From positions 1-10,526 of the forward strand of contig CATMOP010000042.1 in NCBI GenBank assembly GCA_950072225.1: a DNA stretch of 10,526 nucleotides, given 5' to 3'. The position numbers and the translations under genes were made by a program. The notes under the pieces are model-generated. The model was not told the DNA's origin and did no database searches. It saw only the letters and a list, made by a program, of their open reading frames with translations. Below are positions 1-7,363 of this stretch, one piece after another. Origin of the DNA: an uncultured Nitrospina sp. Lineage in GTDB: Bacteria > Nitrospinota > Nitrospinia > Nitrospinales > VA-1. The number at the start of each line of letters is the position of its first letter. The first letter of the stretch is position 1.

Positions 1-687
1 GGGAACCTCCATAATCTCCCCATAAATTCTCAATTGATCAATCGCTCCCAGGCGGTAGGTATCCAGAGACACCATTACCACTTTTTTGCCCCGGCGAAGG
101 GCATACTCCGCCGCAATTTTGGCTACCGTAGTGGTTTTCCCCACTCCCGTAGGCCCGACAAACGCGACAATTTTCGGTCCATAGACTCTTAGATCAATCT
201 CTCCCTTGCAGGGAAGAACCTTTTGCATCAAGTCCATGACTTTTAACGGCCTTTTGCTGGAGTCTGCAGTCTGTTCCGAATTTTGTTCCAGTGCTTTTTT
301 CAATATTTTTGATGCTAGTTTTTCATCCAGGCCACTTTCAACCAGATGGGAAAAGGTATCAAATTGGTGCGGCTTGAGGCCCATAGACTGGGCCCGATCG
401 GTCTGGCTGAGAAGACTGAAAATCAGAGATTTTAAATCCGCATCACCTTTTTCCGGCAAAGCTTTATTTTCAAGTTCATTGGGAATCTGGACTTCCGGTG
501 CAACAACCGGGGAAGCATATTCAACAGCGGCAGTGATTTCTACCCGCGTTGCTTCCTTTCTTCCCGCTATAGGTGAGGGCGGTTTGATAGAACGAGTGCT
601 TAATATAAGCGCATCCTCACCGAGCTCCTGTTTTACTTTTTGTAAGGCGATGGAGTAATTGCTCGCCGTAAACTTTTTAATTCGCAT
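1..687 (-). CDS. flhF: FlhF, SRP-type GTPase for flagellar placement (3' end beyond window)
   Basis: FlhF is a signal-recognition-particle-family GTPase that sets the position and number of polar flagella, acting at the inner membrane at the cell pole. I translated the minus strand from the ATG at 687-685 and it stays open for 229 codons to the window edge. Residues 1-34 begin MRIKKFTASNYSIAL and include GEDALILSTRSI, the conserved FlhF N-terminal block. Residues 35-165 are a variable linker. The G domain begins near 172 with the P-loop GPTGVGKTTT (178-187), then DTYRLGAIDQLR (209-220), the SRP-GTPase region after the P-loop. The rest of the G domain lies outside the window. The start codon lies inside the end of flhA (11-base overlap, ATGCGAATTAA), which suggests translational coupling. 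No strong ribosome-binding site is visible. flhF after flhA is the usual order. Identity is very secure. Confidence 0.96.
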   Translation of the reverse strand, partial: MRIKKFTASNYSIALQKVKQELGEDALILSTRSIKPPSPIAGRKEATRVEITAAVEYASPVVAPEVQIPNELENKALPEKGDADLKSLIFSLLSQTDRAQSMGLKPHQFDTFSHLVESGLDEKLASKILKKALEQNSEQTADSSKRPLKVMDLMQKVLPCKGEIDLRVYGPKIVAFVGPTGVGKTTTVAKIAAEYALRRGKKVVMVSLDTYRLGAIDQLRIYGEIMEVP

Positions 688-2764
688 TTAAATCCACAAT
701 ACCTATGGTTTTGATTTGCACGGAGGGCGCTACCTCACTGTGCGATATAACAATCAAGTCAGGAAGAAAACGTTCCGTAAACTTTCGGATATGCATTCTC
801 AATCCCGGAGAAGCCAGTAATACTGGCGATGTTTCAATATTGGGAGTAATTTTTTCAATCATCTCTTTAAGACGGGTCAAAAAACGTTCCGCCACACTGG
901 GTTCCAACGCTAAAAATGCGCCCGTATCGGACTTCTGGATGGAGCCCTCGATGATGTCCTCAATTCCTCTGTCCAGGGTCATGACCGAAAGCGTTCCGTC
1001 AGTTGATTGATATTGTTTGGTGATCGGCCGGGCCAATCCCTGGCGAACATATTCCGTCAACACATCAGGATCTTGAGTCAACGAAGCATAATCAGAAAGT
1101 TTTTCCAGAATGGTTCTAAGATCACGAATGGAAATTTGTTCCCTGAGAAGGTTTTGAAAAACTCTTTGAACTTTACCCAGACTCAGGGCATTGGGAATAA
1201 GTTCTTCAACCACCTTGGGATTAGTTTCCTTAAATTTATCCAGAAGTGCCTGGGTCTCCTGTCGACCCATCAGTTCATAGGCATGTCGTTTAATCGTTTC
1301 TTTAATATGAGTGGTGATAACCGTTGCCGGGTCTACCACCGTGTAACCGGCCATTTGTGCCTCCTGCTTCTTATTGCTGGGAATCCAGATCGCAGGCAGT
1401 CCAAAAGTAGGTTCAGTGGTTTTTATACCTTCAATTTCTCGATCCGTTGTTCCCGGATTCATCGCCAGAATCCTTCCCATCATGATGGAGCCGCGGGCGA
1501 CCTCCACACCTTTGATGAGGACCGAGTATTCATTCGATTTCAATTGCAAATTATCTCTGATATGCAAAGGCGGCACGATAAAACCCATCTCCAAGGCAAA
1601 CTGCCTGCGAATGGATTTGATCCTCTCTAAAAGCTCTCCATTCCGGTCTGCATCAACAAGAGGAATCAGCTCATAACCCACTTCCAGTTCCATGATATCA
1701 AGGGGAAGGATGGACTCCACCTTTTCTGGAAGCGAAATCTTGGCCTCATCCTCTTTTTTCCGTAGTTGCCTCTGTTCAACCTTTTGATTGTCTTGAATTT
1801 TGAAATACGCAATGACTCCAGCCACTACCGACATCAAAATAAACGGAAAATGTGGAAGTCCCGGAATCAGGCCAAAGAAAAACAAAATACCTGATGCGAT
1901 GAGAAACGCAAAAGGCTGGTCCAGCAACTGCTTGATCAATTCACCGGGCAGATTCTTGTCCGATACAGCCCGGGTCACCACCAGGCCCGCGGCGGTGGAA
2001 ACCACCAAAGCCGGCAATTGAGAAACCAGGCCGTCACCTATCGTCAATAGCGTATATACCTGAGCCGCTTCGCTGGCTTCCATGCCCTGCTGAAACACAC
2101 CAATCGCAAAACCGCCAATGATATTGACCAAAGTTATTAGAATACCTGCAATAGCGTCACCCCGCACAAAACGAATGGCACCGTCCATAGATCCATAAAA
2201 ATCCGCTTCACGTTCCAGGTTTCTCCTTCGTGTCCGTGCTTCCTGTTCATTTATCAGACCGGCATTCAAGTCTGCATCGATACTCATCTGCTTACCGGGG
2301 ATGGCATCTAATGTGAAACGGGCGGCAACTTCCGATGTACGTACTGAACCTTTGGTAATAACAATAAAATTGATCATCACCAGAATGATGAATATGACGG
2401 TCCCCACCACATAATTACCGCCGACAACAAAATTTCCAAAGGATTGAATCACCTGTCCCGCCGCACCGGGCCCCTGATCCCCATTTAAAAGAATGATTCG
2501 GGTGGAAGCAATGTTCAAGGAAAGCCTCAGCAAGGTGATGATGAGCAAAAGGGAAGGAAACACAGAAAACTCCAGTGGAGAAATCATAAACACCGCCACC
2601 ATGAGCACAACCAGTGAAAAAGTAATGCTGAAAGAAAGAAGAAGGTCTAGCAACACAGTGGAGATTGGCATCACCATAACCCCCAGAATCGTAACGATTC
2701 CCACCGCAACCAACATTTCATGCGGCCTTTGCAACAACACTTTTAAACCACCCGTTTCTGCCAT
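677..2764 (-). CDS. flhA: FlhA, flagellar type III export gate protein
   Basis: FlhA is the large export-gate protein of the flagellar type III secretion system. Its membrane part takes part in proton-driven export, and its cytoplasmic domain docks chaperone-substrate complexes. From the ATG at 2764 the protein is 695 residues, normal for the family. Residues 15-325 are the hydrophobic domain with about eight helices. Residues 147-171 (AARFTLDAIPGKQMSIDADL and on) are the FHIPEP family signature. FVRGDAIAGI (199-208) carries the conserved acidic residue equivalent to the functionally critical Asp of Salmonella FlhA. Residues from about 325 to 695 form the cytoplasmic domain. I chose the ATG at 2764 because AGGAG (2772-2768) lies just upstream and the family N-terminus fits. 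An in-frame TTG at 2806 would add 14 uncharacteristic residues. A sigma-54-like promoter lies about 150 bases upstream. Stop is TAA. The gene is intact. Confidence 0.97.
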   Translation of the reverse strand: MAETGGLKVLLQRPHEMLVAVGIVTILGVMVMPISTVLLDLLLSFSITFSLVVLMVAVFMISPLEFSVFPSLLLIITLLRLSLNIASTRIILLNGDQGPGAAGQVIQSFGNFVVGGNYVVGTVIFIILVMINFIVITKGSVRTSEVAARFTLDAIPGKQMSIDADLNAGLINEQEARTRRRNLEREADFYGSMDGAIRFVRGDAIAGILITLVNIIGGFAIGVFQQGMEASEAAQVYTLLTIGDGLVSQLPALVVSTAAGLVVTRAVSDKNLPGELIKQLLDQPFAFLIASGILFFFGLIPGLPHFPFILMSVVAGVIAYFKIQDNQKVEQRQLRKKEDEAKISLPEKVESILPLDIMELEVGYELIPLVDADRNGELLERIKSIRRQFALEMGFIVPPLHIRDNLQLKSNEYSVLIKGVEVARGSIMMGRILAMNPGTTDREIEGIKTTEPTFGLPAIWIPSNKKQEAQMAGYTVVDPATVITTHIKETIKRHAYELMGRQETQALLDKFKETNPKVVEELIPNALSLGKVQRVFQNLLREQISIRDLRTILEKLSDYASLTQDPDVLTEYVRQGLARPITKQYQSTDGTLSVMTLDRGIEDIIEGSIQKSDTGAFLALEPSVAERFLTRLKEMIEKITPNIETSPVLLASPGLRMHIRKFTERFLPDLIVISHSEVAPSVQIKTIGIVDLNAN

Positions 2765-2923
2765 AATCTCCTCATTCAACCTTTCAAAAATTTGACACCG
2801 CCCCAACTAAAGACGGGCTCCAGAAACTCTTTAAAATAAAGGCCTTGACACATACCAGCATTTTTCAGAGATGAAGAATATCTCTTCCATCCCCTGATAC
2901 CAGTACAAGTGCAATGTTCATAC
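2765..2923 (-). other. flhB-flhA intergenic region / flhA leader
   Basis: This 159-base gap holds the downstream part of the sigma-54-like promoter and the presumed flhA leader. Within it two small stems compete for the same bases: AGAGAT/ATCTCT (2867-2872 with 2880-2885) and GAAGA/TCTTC (2873-2877 with 2883-2887). I see no gene and no strong terminator, so some transcription from flhB may also run into flhA. Confidence 0.5.
2768..2772 (-). promoter_or_regulatory. Ribosome-binding site deciding the flhA start
   Basis: On the minus strand AGGAG is followed by three bases and then the ATG at 2764. The spacing is short but workable, and no comparable purine run precedes the upstream in-frame TTG at 2806. 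This supports the 695-residue FlhA over the longer reading. Confidence 0.7.
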
Positions 2924-2927
2924 CTAA
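2910..2927 (-). promoter_or_regulatory. Putative sigma-54 (-24/-12) promoter for flhA-flhF
   Basis: Minus-strand sequence TTAGGTATGAACATTGCA has GG at 2924-2923 and GC at 2912-2911, separated by exactly ten bases. The -12 element TTGCA is perfect. The -24 element is GGTAT against consensus GGCAC. The predicted transcript start is near 2899, giving a leader of about 135 bases before the flhA ATG. The last base of the flhB TAG stop is the first G of the -24 element. The same spacing and similar bases recur before fliO and fliL. That no gene lies between it and flhA supports the call. The bases are seen directly; promoter function is inferred. Confidence 0.65.
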
Positions 2928-3991
2928 GAGAAATTTTTGAGTTTATAAACATAAGCCAAAATTTCCGCCACCGCTTTATAAAGGCTGGCCGGGATCAATT
3001 GCCCGACCTCCACCGTTTTGTTCAAAGTACGCGCCAGGGGTTTGTCTTCCACCAGAGGCACCCCATTTTCCTTGGCAATTTCTCTAATGCGCATGGCAAT
3101 GGGTCCTACACCTTTGGCGACCACCGCAGGAGCCGAAGTTTTTTCAGGATCATACTTGATCGCAATAGAAATATGAGTCGGGTTGGTCACCACCACATCC
3201 GCATCGGGAACAGCCGCCATCATACGTTTTCTCGCCATCTCCATTTGCACCGTTCGGATGCGTTGTTTAATTTGCGGATTACCGTCCGTCTCCTTTCTTT
3301 CTTCTTTAACTTCCTGTTTGGTCATACGAAGATTTTCACGGTAGGTGAAACGTTGGAACGCAAAATCAATCAGGGAAAGGAAAATCATCATTAACAAGAC
3401 TTGGAAAATGATTTCCAACGCAACAAACCCCATGAAAGAAAGAATTTGCCCCACTCCTAGCCCCATCAAAGGGGGAATCTCCTTCCAATGCGACTTTATG
3501 GTGAAATAGGAAAGAATCGAAATGATCCCGACTTTAAAAAGGGATTTAAACAACTCCATCACAGTGTTTTTTGAAAAAATCCGGCCAAAGCCTTTCAACG
3601 GGTTCAGCTTGCTAAATTTTGGAATTAATGGATGTGTGGAAAAACGCAGACCTCCGATCTGAAGCAGGTTGGATGTAACTCCCCCTAACATAATAAGTAC
3701 CAGGAAAGGGCCAATGACATTTATAAATCCTTTCATGGAATTTGCTATGACTCGGTGTAGTTCTTCGAAAGTCAGTTGCAAGGTCCCGGCTTCGGCAATC
3801 ATAGTATGCCAGGAGCCCATCAGGTTGCGGGTGCTTTGCTCCCCCATGATCATAAAACCAAGAAGAGCCGCAAGAAGAACGAATGAAGAGTTAACCTCAC
3901 GACTATGGGCAAAATTACCCTTTTCCTCGGTATCGGTAATGCGTTTGGGTGACGGCTCTTCAGTTTTTTGGTCTTTATTGTCTTCGGCCAT
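2924..3991 (-). CDS. flhB: FlhB, export-gate substrate-specificity switch protein
   Basis: FlhB is a membrane protein of the flagellar export gate. Self-cleavage at its NPTH motif lets it switch export from rod/hook to filament substrates. The protein is 355 residues, typical in length. The N-terminus (MAEDNKDQKTEEPSPKR) is the usual charged FlhB start. About four hydrophobic segments occupy residues 34-55, 87-112, 144-165 and 185-210. FSKLNPLKGFGRIFS (126-140) is a conserved segment after the second helix. The cytoplasmic domain contains DGNP (236-239) and the autocleavage motif NPTH (270-273), so the catalytic Asn is intact. The start has GGAG (4000-3997) five bases before the ATG. It follows fliR by 12 bases and is presumably in the fliO-to-flhB transcript. 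The stop is TAG, followed two codons later by an in-frame TGA. Identification is secure. Confidence 0.97.
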   Translation of the reverse strand: MAEDNKDQKTEEPSPKRITDTEEKGNFAHSREVNSSFVLLAALLGFMIMGEQSTRNLMGSWHTMIAEAGTLQLTFEELHRVIANSMKGFINVIGPFLVLIMLGGVTSNLLQIGGLRFSTHPLIPKFSKLNPLKGFGRIFSKNTVMELFKSLFKVGIISILSYFTIKSHWKEIPPLMGLGVGQILSFMGFVALEIIFQVLLMMIFLSLIDFAFQRFTYRENLRMTKQEVKEERKETDGNPQIKQRIRTVQMEMARKRMMAAVPDADVVVTNPTHISIAIKYDPEKTSAPAVVAKGVGPIAMRIREIAKENGVPLVEDKPLARTLNKTVEVGQLIPASLYKAVAEILAYVYKLKNFS

Positions 3992-4003
3992 AGCGTCTCC
4001 GAT

Positions 4004-4780
4004 TTATAATGCTCGCAAAAAGCCCATGAACTTGCCAGGAAGCTCATATATTTGCTGCTGGACGAGCATACTGAAAAAAGATATGGACAGGCCGACCATT
4101 AAAAGTCCTACCCCAATTTGCAGAGGAAAACCCACAATAAAAACATTCATTTGAGGAACCGTTCTGGCTACTAGACCCAGCCCAACGCTGAGAAAGAAAA
4201 GAATGGCCATGATGGGAGCCGCGATTTTCACTGCGGTGGTGAAGGTCCCCGAGAAAAGGTGAAGCATATATTCTGGAGTGATATCGGCAAAGCTAATCTC
4301 TGCGGGATTGATAATCAAAAAACTTTCTACAATCGCCTGAATGATGAAATGGTGCGCGTCGACAGCCAGGAAAATCAGCACCGCTATAATATTATGGAAC
4401 TGTGCGGTGACGGAAACCTGTGTGTCAGTTTGCGGGTCAATAACGTTCACCACCCCAAAACCCATTTGGAAATCCACAACGGTTCCGGCGATCTGAACCG
4501 CAGTGAAAATAAGGCGGGTAATAAAGGCAATGCCCAGGCCAATGGTCACATCGGATATGAGAAAAATGGCCAGGTCAAAAATCCCTCGCGGCTCCGGCAA
4601 GGGCCGGCCTTCCACCAACGGAAAAATCACGATAGAAAGAAAGAGTATGAATCCGATTTTCATGCTTGAAGGGACCTGCCGACTCCCCAATATCGGAACA
4701 AAAAGGACTAGGGCCCCTACTCTAAAGAACACAAACAGGAATCTTTCAAACTCGGCATAATTGAGATTGAAAATATCCAT
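4004..4780 (-). CDS. fliR: FliR, flagellar export gate membrane protein
   Basis: FliR forms, with FliP and FliQ, the helical export-gate core through which flagellar subunits cross the inner membrane. The 258-residue length matches the family. It is almost entirely hydrophobic, with about six membrane segments. Conserved features are PILGSRQVPSSMKIG (29-43), the segment QMGFGVVNVIDPQTDTQV (105-122) and ARTVPQMNVFIVGFPLQIG (205-223), all characteristic of FliR. The start ATG shares one base with the fliQ stop (TAATG), and no good ribosome-binding site precedes it, so translation is probably coupled to fliQ. It is followed after 12 bases by flhB. No sign of truncation or fusion with FlhB. Confidence 0.97.
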   Translation of the reverse strand: MDIFNLNYAEFERFLFVFFRVGALVLFVPILGSRQVPSSMKIGFILFLSIVIFPLVEGRPLPEPRGIFDLAIFLISDVTIGLGIAFITRLIFTAVQIAGTVVDFQMGFGVVNVIDPQTDTQVSVTAQFHNIIAVLIFLAVDAHHFIIQAIVESFLIINPAEISFADITPEYMLHLFSGTFTTAVKIAAPIMAILFFLSVGLGLVARTVPQMNVFIVGFPLQIGVGLLMVGLSISFFSMLVQQQIYELPGKFMGFLRAL

Positions 4781-5049
4781 TATTGAATATAATCAGGAAA
4801 ATTAATGAGGATTTTAGAAGTGAAAGTGATCATCAATTGCATCAACCAGGGGAAAAACAATAGGACGGACAAAAACACAGCTAGGATTTTAGGAATGAAG
4901 GTCAAAGTCAGTTCCTGAATCGAGGTAACCGCTTGGAAAATAGAGACCGTGAGACCGGTTATCAACCCGAACCCCAGCATGGGTGCAGATAACAGCAGGG
5001 TGGTTTTGATGCTTTCCATCGCAAAATCTATAATAAATGCTTGGGTCAT
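4780..5049 (-). CDS. fliQ: FliQ, flagellar export gate membrane protein
   Basis: FliQ is the small two-helix subunit of the FliPQR export gate. At 89 residues it has the standard length. Residues 13-45 (including LLLSAPMLGFGLITGLTVSI and the FQAVTSIQELTLTFIPK segment at 38-54) and 55-80 form the two hydrophobic hairpin arms. The FQ..T.IQE.TL.F.PK pattern is diagnostic. It has one of the clearest ribosome-binding sites in the block: GGAGG (5064-5060), ten bases before the ATG and formed by the last codons of fliP. It begins six bases after the fliP stop and shares one base with fliR. Gene is intact. Confidence 0.97.
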   Translation of the reverse strand: MTQAFIIDFAMESIKTTLLLSAPMLGFGLITGLTVSIFQAVTSIQELTLTFIPKILAVFLSVLLFFPWLMQLMITFTSKILINFPDYIQ

Positions 5050-5055
5050 ATGTAA

Positions 5056-5814
5056 TTATCCTCCAAAACTTCTGATCAGCGAACCCACGGTTAAATACCA
5101 ACCATCTACCATCACGAACAGCATCAATTTAAATGGAAGAGAAATTAAAACTGGAGGAAGCATCATCATTCCCATAGATAAAAGTATGCTGGCCACGACC
5201 ATGTCCAAAATCAAGAAAGGAATATAGATCAAAAACCCAATCTGAAACGCCGTTTTCAATTCACTAATGATGAATGCGGGAATCAATGATTGAATCTCTA
5301 CCTCTTCGTTGCTCACAGGCTGTCCATCGGTCAAATTCACAAACAGTGAAAGATCTTTATCCCGGGTTTGCTTTAACATAAAACGTTTAATGGGAGCCTC
5401 CGCCAGCTTTAATGCCTCCATCTGCGATATTTCTTCATTCAAATAAGGTTGCAAAGCCCTTTGGTTGATTTCTCCCCAAGTCGGCCCCATCACAAATAGA
5501 GTCAGGAACAGGCCCAATCCAATTAGAATCTGCGTTGGCGGGGTTTGTTGTGTACCCATTGCCTGCCGGAGAAAAGATAATACGATAATGATCCGGGCAA
5601 AGGACGTCGTCATAATCAGGATCGATGGGGCCAGCGTCAAAATTGTAAGCAGGAACAGAATCTGCAAAGCGCTGGAAACTTTTCCGGGTTCGTCCATGTC
5701 TTCCATTCCAAATTGAATGGAAGGAAGCGGTATCGCTTCGGCAGGAACAATCCCACCAACTAAAAGTACTGGAACAACGAGAACTAAAAGTAGACTGGAT
5801 ATTTTTATATTCAT
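5056..5814 (-). CDS. fliP: FliP, flagellar export gate membrane protein
   Basis: FliP assembles as a pentamer that builds the FliPQR export gate in the centre of the basal body. The 252-residue protein begins with a cleavable signal peptide (1-27, hydrophobic core SLLLVLVVPVLLVGG, cut probably after AEA), as in known FliP proteins. Conserved segments are SFARIIIVLSFLRQAMGTQQ (71-90) followed by TPPTQILIGLGLFLTLFVM (91-109), the central region with RFMLKQTRDKDLSLFV (144-159), and the C-terminal membrane segments ending ISLPFKLMLFVMVDGWYL (224-241), the classic FliP signature. Its ATG overlaps the fliO TGA by four bases (ATGA), so the two are probably translated as a coupled pair. Six bases separate it from fliQ. 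Intact and confidently identified. Confidence 0.98.
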   Translation of the reverse strand: MNIKISSLLLVLVVPVLLVGGIVPAEAIPLPSIQFGMEDMDEPGKVSSALQILFLLTILTLAPSILIMTTSFARIIIVLSFLRQAMGTQQTPPTQILIGLGLFLTLFVMGPTWGEINQRALQPYLNEEISQMEALKLAEAPIKRFMLKQTRDKDLSLFVNLTDGQPVSNEEVEIQSLIPAFIISELKTAFQIGFLIYIPFLILDMVVASILLSMGMMMLPPVLISLPFKLMLFVMVDGWYLTVGSLIRSFGG

Positions 5815-7121
5815 GCTCTTGCGGTTCTAAACCTTCCCATTTGCTGTTTGATCTGTGCCGTCACATCGGATACTGATTTGCCCTTACTGATTTTTTCAGA
5901 GCCGGAAAATTGTTTCATATACTTTGAAAACTGGCCAGCTGGCATCCCTGCAGACGCTCTGGCTTCTTCCGGTTGGCGGTTTCCAAGATTCCAATTCAAC
6001 CCACTGCCCCCTTTGCCTCCTTTAGATTTAATTTCTTCTATTTTTTCAGGGTCAGTTATATTGGTAAGTAGTGAGATATTATCCTGAGACATTCCAAGCA
6101 CCAGCACCTCACCCGCGACTTCAACTAAGACAATATTTTTTTTGGGCCCCAAAAATCCACTACCCAAAACATTCACCAGCTTTTCCCCGCCTCCAAACAT
6201 TGTGTTTTTCAAAACATATTTCTTGAACCCAAAAAACAGAAGAAACATGATTCCAAGAACCACGGCGAGCATGGAAATCATTTTCAAGCTGGAGGGAAGT
6301 AACTCAATAGGTTTTCCTGTTGGCCGGGAATCCTTCAAGGAAAAACCTGGGTTTCCCTTTGCGGAGAAAAGATTATTTTTGGATTTTTGCGTATCTGTTT
6401 CTCTTTCAGATTTAGAATCTCTCCCGGCGGCTTTTTTAATTCGATCAACGATCGGCTCTACCCCCATTCCAGCCTGGGTCACTTTGATATTCGAAACCTC
6501 CTCTACTTTTTCTATATTTCTGGTTTGAACAGGCGTTGATATTTTTTTTAAATTTGTAGTAGTCAAGGTTTTCTTTTTTTTCTGAGCCCGGATTTTTGCA
6601 GAAGCTCTGGCCAGAAAATTTGCTAATTCCTCTTCGGTCATCAGGTCATCGTTTGCGGGTTCTCGACTTTTAACGATGGTAACGGAATTCGGGTTGAAAA
6701 CAGGCCCCACCTGGTCAAGACGGACAATCACAAATCGTCCCTGTCGGGCAAGATGGAAGCGGTCCCGGAGGTCATCGGACTTATTTTTTTTCAGGAACCG
6801 GATCCGCAAAGTTTCCGCATCGAATTGCGCGGCAAATACTTTCGTGGTGGAAAAACTGTCAGCAGGAAAATATTTTTTAGCAGGCTTTATAAAGGCAAGA
6901 GGAAAGTCAATTTGAACCGACTTATCAAAAAATACCGGGTCCTTATAGTCGCCGACTGGTTTCTCAAACTCAAGGCGAATAATGAATCCATCATCCATTT
7001 TGCTGGTAGTTACATTTTTTAAAAGGTTAAGAGAATCCCATTTCTCCCCGGCCCCAGCCAAAGTGCTGAGAGAAAACAGAAAGATCCCAACCCAAAGCCC
7101 AATTATTTCATCACGTTTCAT
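5811..7121 (-). CDS. fliO: FliO with long periplasmic N-terminal extension
   Basis: FliO is a small membrane protein that helps FliP assemble into the export gate. Here it is 436 residues against about 100-150 for common FliO proteins. Residues 1-24 look like a signal peptide (GLWVGIFLFSLSTLAGAG). Residues 35-140 are rich in predicted beta strands (DGFIIRLEFEKPVGDY, RFVIVRLDQVG) and resemble an AMIN domain. Residues 150-275 are charged and low-complexity, including AKIRAQKKKK (175-184). One membrane helix follows (279-299), then the FliO domain (about 303-365) with KLVNVLGSGFLGPKKNIVLV and AGEVLVLGMSQDNISLL. The C-terminal tail is 370-436. Placement as FliO rests on the C-terminal half, the position before fliP and the 4-base overlap with it. 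The start has AAGGG (7134-7130) eight bases upstream. A sigma-54-like promoter lies 68 bases upstream. The AMIN assignment is inferred from pattern only. Confidence 0.88.
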   Translation of the reverse strand: MKRDEIIGLWVGIFLFSLSTLAGAGEKWDSLNLLKNVTTSKMDDGFIIRLEFEKPVGDYKDPVFFDKSVQIDFPLAFIKPAKKYFPADSFSTTKVFAAQFDAETLRIRFLKKNKSDDLRDRFHLARQGRFVIVRLDQVGPVFNPNSVTIVKSREPANDDLMTEEELANFLARASAKIRAQKKKKTLTTTNLKKISTPVQTRNIEKVEEVSNIKVTQAGMGVEPIVDRIKKAAGRDSKSERETDTQKSKNNLFSAKGNPGFSLKDSRPTGKPIELLPSSLKMISMLAVVLGIMFLLFFGFKKYVLKNTMFGGGEKLVNVLGSGFLGPKKNIVLVEVAGEVLVLGMSQDNISLLTNITDPEKIEEIKSKGGKGGSGLNWNLGNRQPEEARASAGMPAGQFSKYMKQFSGSEKISKGKSVSDVTAQIKQQMGRFRTARA

Positions 7122-7361
7122 TTTAGATACCCTTGCTTGTTTTAAGTTCCGTCAAAAAACCGACAAGTTTTTTCTCAAAACATTAAATTGCAAAGGTTGT
7201 ACCTAAACGAAACAAATATTAGGCAAATACAGTTTTTTTTAGGGATTTTTTGTGTGTAACAGGTAGGTTGTTAGATACCAACGGTGTTTTTCTGGGCAGG
7301 AATTTTCAGGGGAGAAACGACTCAGACAAAACCGGTCGCAGGGCTATCAATGCGACCGGTT
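7122..7361 (-). other. fliN-fliO intergenic region
   Basis: This 240-base gap between fliN and fliO is AT-rich. It contains most of the terminator-like hairpin at its upstream end and the sigma-54-like promoter near its downstream end. No coding potential is visible on either strand beyond incidental short frames. The bases between about 7207 and 7327 would be the place for an activator binding site, but I see no clear palindrome beyond GTTG-N8-CAAC. Confidence 0.5.
7189..7205 (-). promoter_or_regulatory. Putative sigma-54 (-24/-12) promoter for fliO-fliP-fliQ-fliR-flhB
   Basis: Minus-strand TAGGTACAACCTTTGCA has GG (7203-7202) and GC (7191-7190) separated by ten bases. The -12 element TTGCA is perfect and the -24 element is GGTAC against GGCAC. 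The predicted start is near 7178, about 57 bases before the fliO ATG. It lies downstream of the terminator-like hairpin after fliN, exactly where a new promoter is needed. Confidence 0.68.
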
Positions 7362-7363
7362 TT
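7328..7363 (-). terminator. Terminator-like hairpin after fliN
   Basis: A perfect 13-base inverted repeat, AAAACCGGTCGCA (7328-7340) and TGCGACCGGTTTT (7351-7363), surrounds a 10-base loop. On the minus strand the ascending arm begins at the fliN stop codon (TAA, 7364-7362), and the descending arm ends in TTTT followed by GTCTG. The T run is short, so termination may be partial. The plus strand also ends in TTTTA, so the hairpin could act in both directions, though no plus-strand gene feeds into it. Confidence 0.75.

Noticed and set aside
1007..1630. Open plus-strand frame of 207 codons, and similar long plus-strand frames at 206-658, 2909-3394 and 3669-4154
   Set aside because: They lie antisense to clearly identified flagellar genes or read mainly across them, show no family features, and lack good ribosome-binding sites. 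They are shadows of the minus-strand genes.
2765..2806. Longer FlhA reading starting at a TTG at 2806
   Set aside because: It adds 14 residues unlike FlhA N-termini and has no ribosome-binding site, while the ATG at 2764 has AGGAG just upstream and gives the family's usual length.
2845..2850. Plus-strand TTGACA box in the flhB-flhA gap
   Set aside because: No -10 box at a proper distance, and no plus-strand gene lies downstream.
7217..7241. Sigma-28-like promoter (TAAA and GCCTAATA) before fliO
   Set aside because: The spacing between the two boxes is 13 rather than about 15 bases and the -10 half matches poorly. The nearby sigma-54-like site has exact spacing.
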